Shown: positions 62,180-64,000 of the stretch, piece after piece
How the letters are laid out: each line of letters opens with the position of its first letter
Numbering within the stretch: the first letter of the stretch is position 1
NCBI RefSeq assembly: GCF_001556045.1
Contig: NZ_LSIC01000203.1
Span: 15,067 to 79,066 of the forward strand
Origin: Bradyrhizobium sp. CCH5-F6
GTDB taxonomy: Bacteria > Pseudomonadota > Alphaproteobacteria > Rhizobiales > Xanthobacteraceae
DNA: 64,000 nt
Reading direction: 5' to 3'
The notes under the pieces: generated by a model
Databases searched by the model: none
Told to the model about the DNA's origin: nothing
The model's input: the letters and a program-made list of their open reading frames with translations, nothing else
Position numbers and translations under genes: made by a program

Positions 62180-63688
62180 TCAGTAAGCGCCGACCTTGCC
62201 GGAGCAGCCGCTGCCCTGGGGACCGTTGGTCGGGTCGTTGAGCAGCGTGTAGATTTCGTTCTGCCACACCGCCGGGACCTGGGCGAAGCCGTTCTCGTTG
62301 AAGATGCCGGCCGCGCTCGTGCCGTACACGAAGTCGAGCCAGGTCTTGAACCAAAGATAGGCGTTGTTGCCGTTCGCGTGGGTCTGGTAGCACTGGTACA
62401 TGAAGATCCACGAGAAACCGGAGATCGGGTACGAACCGGCGACCACCGGGTTCGCGTTCACGCCCTGAAGGCTCCAGGTCAGCGGGTTGGAACGGCTGGT
62501 GGAGTCCATCTGCGGGATGGCGGACGACATCGCCTTCTGCGCGGCAGCCGGGGTCGGCGGCTGGAACTGGCCGGTCGAAGCGGTGAGGTCCCACTGCGAC
62601 TGCAGGTTCGCGGTCTTCAGACCGCCGGCCTTGACGGGCAGCCAGAAGTCGGACGAAGCGTAGCCGATCGCGCCGTTGGTCGAGGTGACCAGCGAGACGA
62701 GCGAGCCGCTGCCCGAAGCGTTGGCGAAGGTGCCGCCGCCGGAGTTGGTGACGGCGTTGCCGCACTGGTCGGTCGCGAACTGATCGGGCCAGTTGACCTG
62801 GTTCGCACCGCGCGGAATGAGCGGGGTGGAGCAGGACTGCGAACGATCGGTCCAGGGGAAGGCGTAGGACACGACGGTCGCGTCGGTCTCGTTGTTCGGC
62901 CCGAACTCGTAGCGGCACTGTTCAACCAGGGCATTGGTGAACAGGAAGGTGGTGCCGCTGCCGTCCGTGCGATGCACGAAGGTGATGTTGCCGGTGCCGA
63001 GCACGCCGCCGTTGAGCGCGGTCAGGATCGGGTTGTTCCACTTGGTGATGTGGCCGGACGCGATGCCGCAGAAGGCGTTGCGCGACAGGTTGAGGCCGGA
63101 GCTGCCGCCGGCCGGGGTGGCAGGCAGGATATTCAGCGTCGCACCGGTGCCGTCCTTGCCGTTGAAGCCGAGCGCAACCGGGCCAACCACGGCCGGGAGC
63201 GTGATCATGTTACCGAACTTCGACTGCGGGCTGTTGGCACCCCCGGTGTTCCATGCCGTCATGTCGCTGGCGTTGACGACGTCGTCGCTGCCGACGAACT
63301 GAACGCCGTCATAGTCGGTCTTTTCGTTCACGTTCCAGTTCGAGCTGGTGTAGGCCGGAGCGGACGACGACGGCGTGCCGATCTGGGTCTTGTCGTTGGT
63401 GCGCAGCACGGTCTTGCCGTTGCCGGAACCGGTCGCCGCGTACAGGATCACGCCGCCGAAGCCGCTGGTGTTGAAGCCGGTGCAGTTCGCCGCCTTGGCC
63501 ATCGGGCCCGGCTTGCCGGCGCTGCCCTGAGCCTGGGTGTACATGCAGTCCATCAGCTGACGATAGACGATCTGCGGGAACGTCGCGCCAGCGCCGAACG
63601 CAAGCGACTGCGCCTGTGCGGATTCGGAAGCGACGCCCATCGCGGCGAACGCAGCCGATCCCATGAGTAAAGCCTTCAAGTTTCGCAT
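62180..63688 (-). CDS. PstS-like periplasmic substrate-binding protein
   Basis: 502 residues from ATG 63688, preceded by GGGAGAG. The signal peptide is MRNLKALLMGSAAFAAMG with cleavage after AQA. The mature start 'LAFGAGATFPQIVYRQLMD' and 'FVHRTDGSGTTFLFTNAL' carry the phosphate-binding signatures of PstS proteins. 'FVGSDDVVNASDM' and 'AFCGIASGHITKWNNP' fit as well. It is longer than classical PstS (~340) and Cys/Asn-rich, like the extended phosphate-binding or DING-type relatives. No pstCAB genes or PHO-box repeats are visible, and the strong terminator suggests a single-gene unit. Role in phosphate uptake or scavenging is an inference. Confidence 0.88.
   Translation of the reverse strand: MRNLKALLMGSAAFAAMGVASESAQAQSLAFGAGATFPQIVYRQLMDCMYTQAQGSAGKPGPMAKAANCTGFNTSGFGGVILYAATGSGNGKTVLRTNDKTQIGTPSSSAPAYTSSNWNVNEKTDYDGVQFVGSDDVVNASDMTAWNTGGANSPQSKFGNMITLPAVVGPVALGFNGKDGTGATLNILPATPAGGSSGLNLSRNAFCGIASGHITKWNNPILTALNGGVLGTGNITFVHRTDGSGTTFLFTNALVEQCRYEFGPNNETDATVVSYAFPWTDRSQSCSTPLIPRGANQVNWPDQFATDQCGNAVTNSGGGTFANASGSGSLVSLVTSTNGAIGYASSDFWLPVKAGGLKTANLQSQWDLTASTGQFQPPTPAAAQKAMSSAIPQMDSTSRSNPLTWSLQGVNANPVVAGSYPISGFSWIFMYQCYQTHANGNNAYLWFKTWLDFVYGTSAAGIFNENGFAQVPAVWQNEIYTLLNDPTNGPQGSGCSGKVGAY

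Positions 63689-64000
<312 letters not shown>

Overview
The window is GC-rich alphaproteobacterial chromosome. The proteins (several CaiB-type CoA transferases, a second FtsH/GroESL set, M20 hydrolases, REP-like hairpins of the 'CCCTCTCCCGC' type) look most like Bradyrhizobium or a close relative. This is an inference from recognised families, not a database result. There are no rRNA or tRNA genes, no CRISPR array and no nod/nif genes.

Positions 1-7042 carry dispersed catabolic genes: the end of an M20 peptidase, a DUF695-like gene next to an IS110-family transposase, an enolase-superfamily enzyme, an M20D amidohydrolase, a DUF72 protein and a CaiB-type CoA transferase. Positions 7330-16430 form a stress and metal island: two small proteins, a secreted GYP-rich protein, an accessory FtsH, a secreted hypothetical protein, groEL and groES, a P1B-type metal ATPase, a VIT1/CCC1-type transporter, and a frameshifted remnant of an RND efflux pump.

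Positions 16499-29431 form an acyl-CoA/aromatic-type catabolic cluster of twelve genes in several operons: nitronate monooxygenase, thiolase, two acyl-CoA dehydrogenases, two paralogous SDRs, GST, CoA transferase, DsbA/HCCA-isomerase-like protein, HxlR regulator, feruloyl-CoA-synthetase-like ligase and a periplasmic solute-binding protein. Three near-identical 15-bp palindromes (GTTCT-N5-AGAAC) sit in the -35/-10 spacer of candidate promoters for the three leftward operons. This suggests one regulon, possibly controlled by the HxlR protein encoded in its middle.

Positions 30240-62140 form a cell-surface locus. Polysaccharide export genes (Wzc/ExoP-like co-polymerase/kinase, WbaP-like initiating transferase, Wza-like lipoprotein) are interleaved with a two-partner secretion system. 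The 4384-residue filamentous-haemagglutinin-like TpsA is encoded at 47765-60919. Its FhaC-like TpsB partner heads a tightly packed seven-gene operon (43128 down to 34773): TpsB, an ExbB proton-channel protein with a secreted DUF2341/LamG-like N-terminal half, ExbD, TonB, an outer-membrane porin, a periplasmic coiled-coil protein and a PpiC-type foldase. An ECF sigma factor with an overlapping stub of a FecR-type anti-sigma protein is divergent from it. The most interesting reading is a TPS adhesin system with its own Ton-type energy module and foldase.

Positions 62180-63688 encode a PstS-like periplasmic binding protein with a clear terminator. The window ends in a pure 55-nt GA dinucleotide tract.
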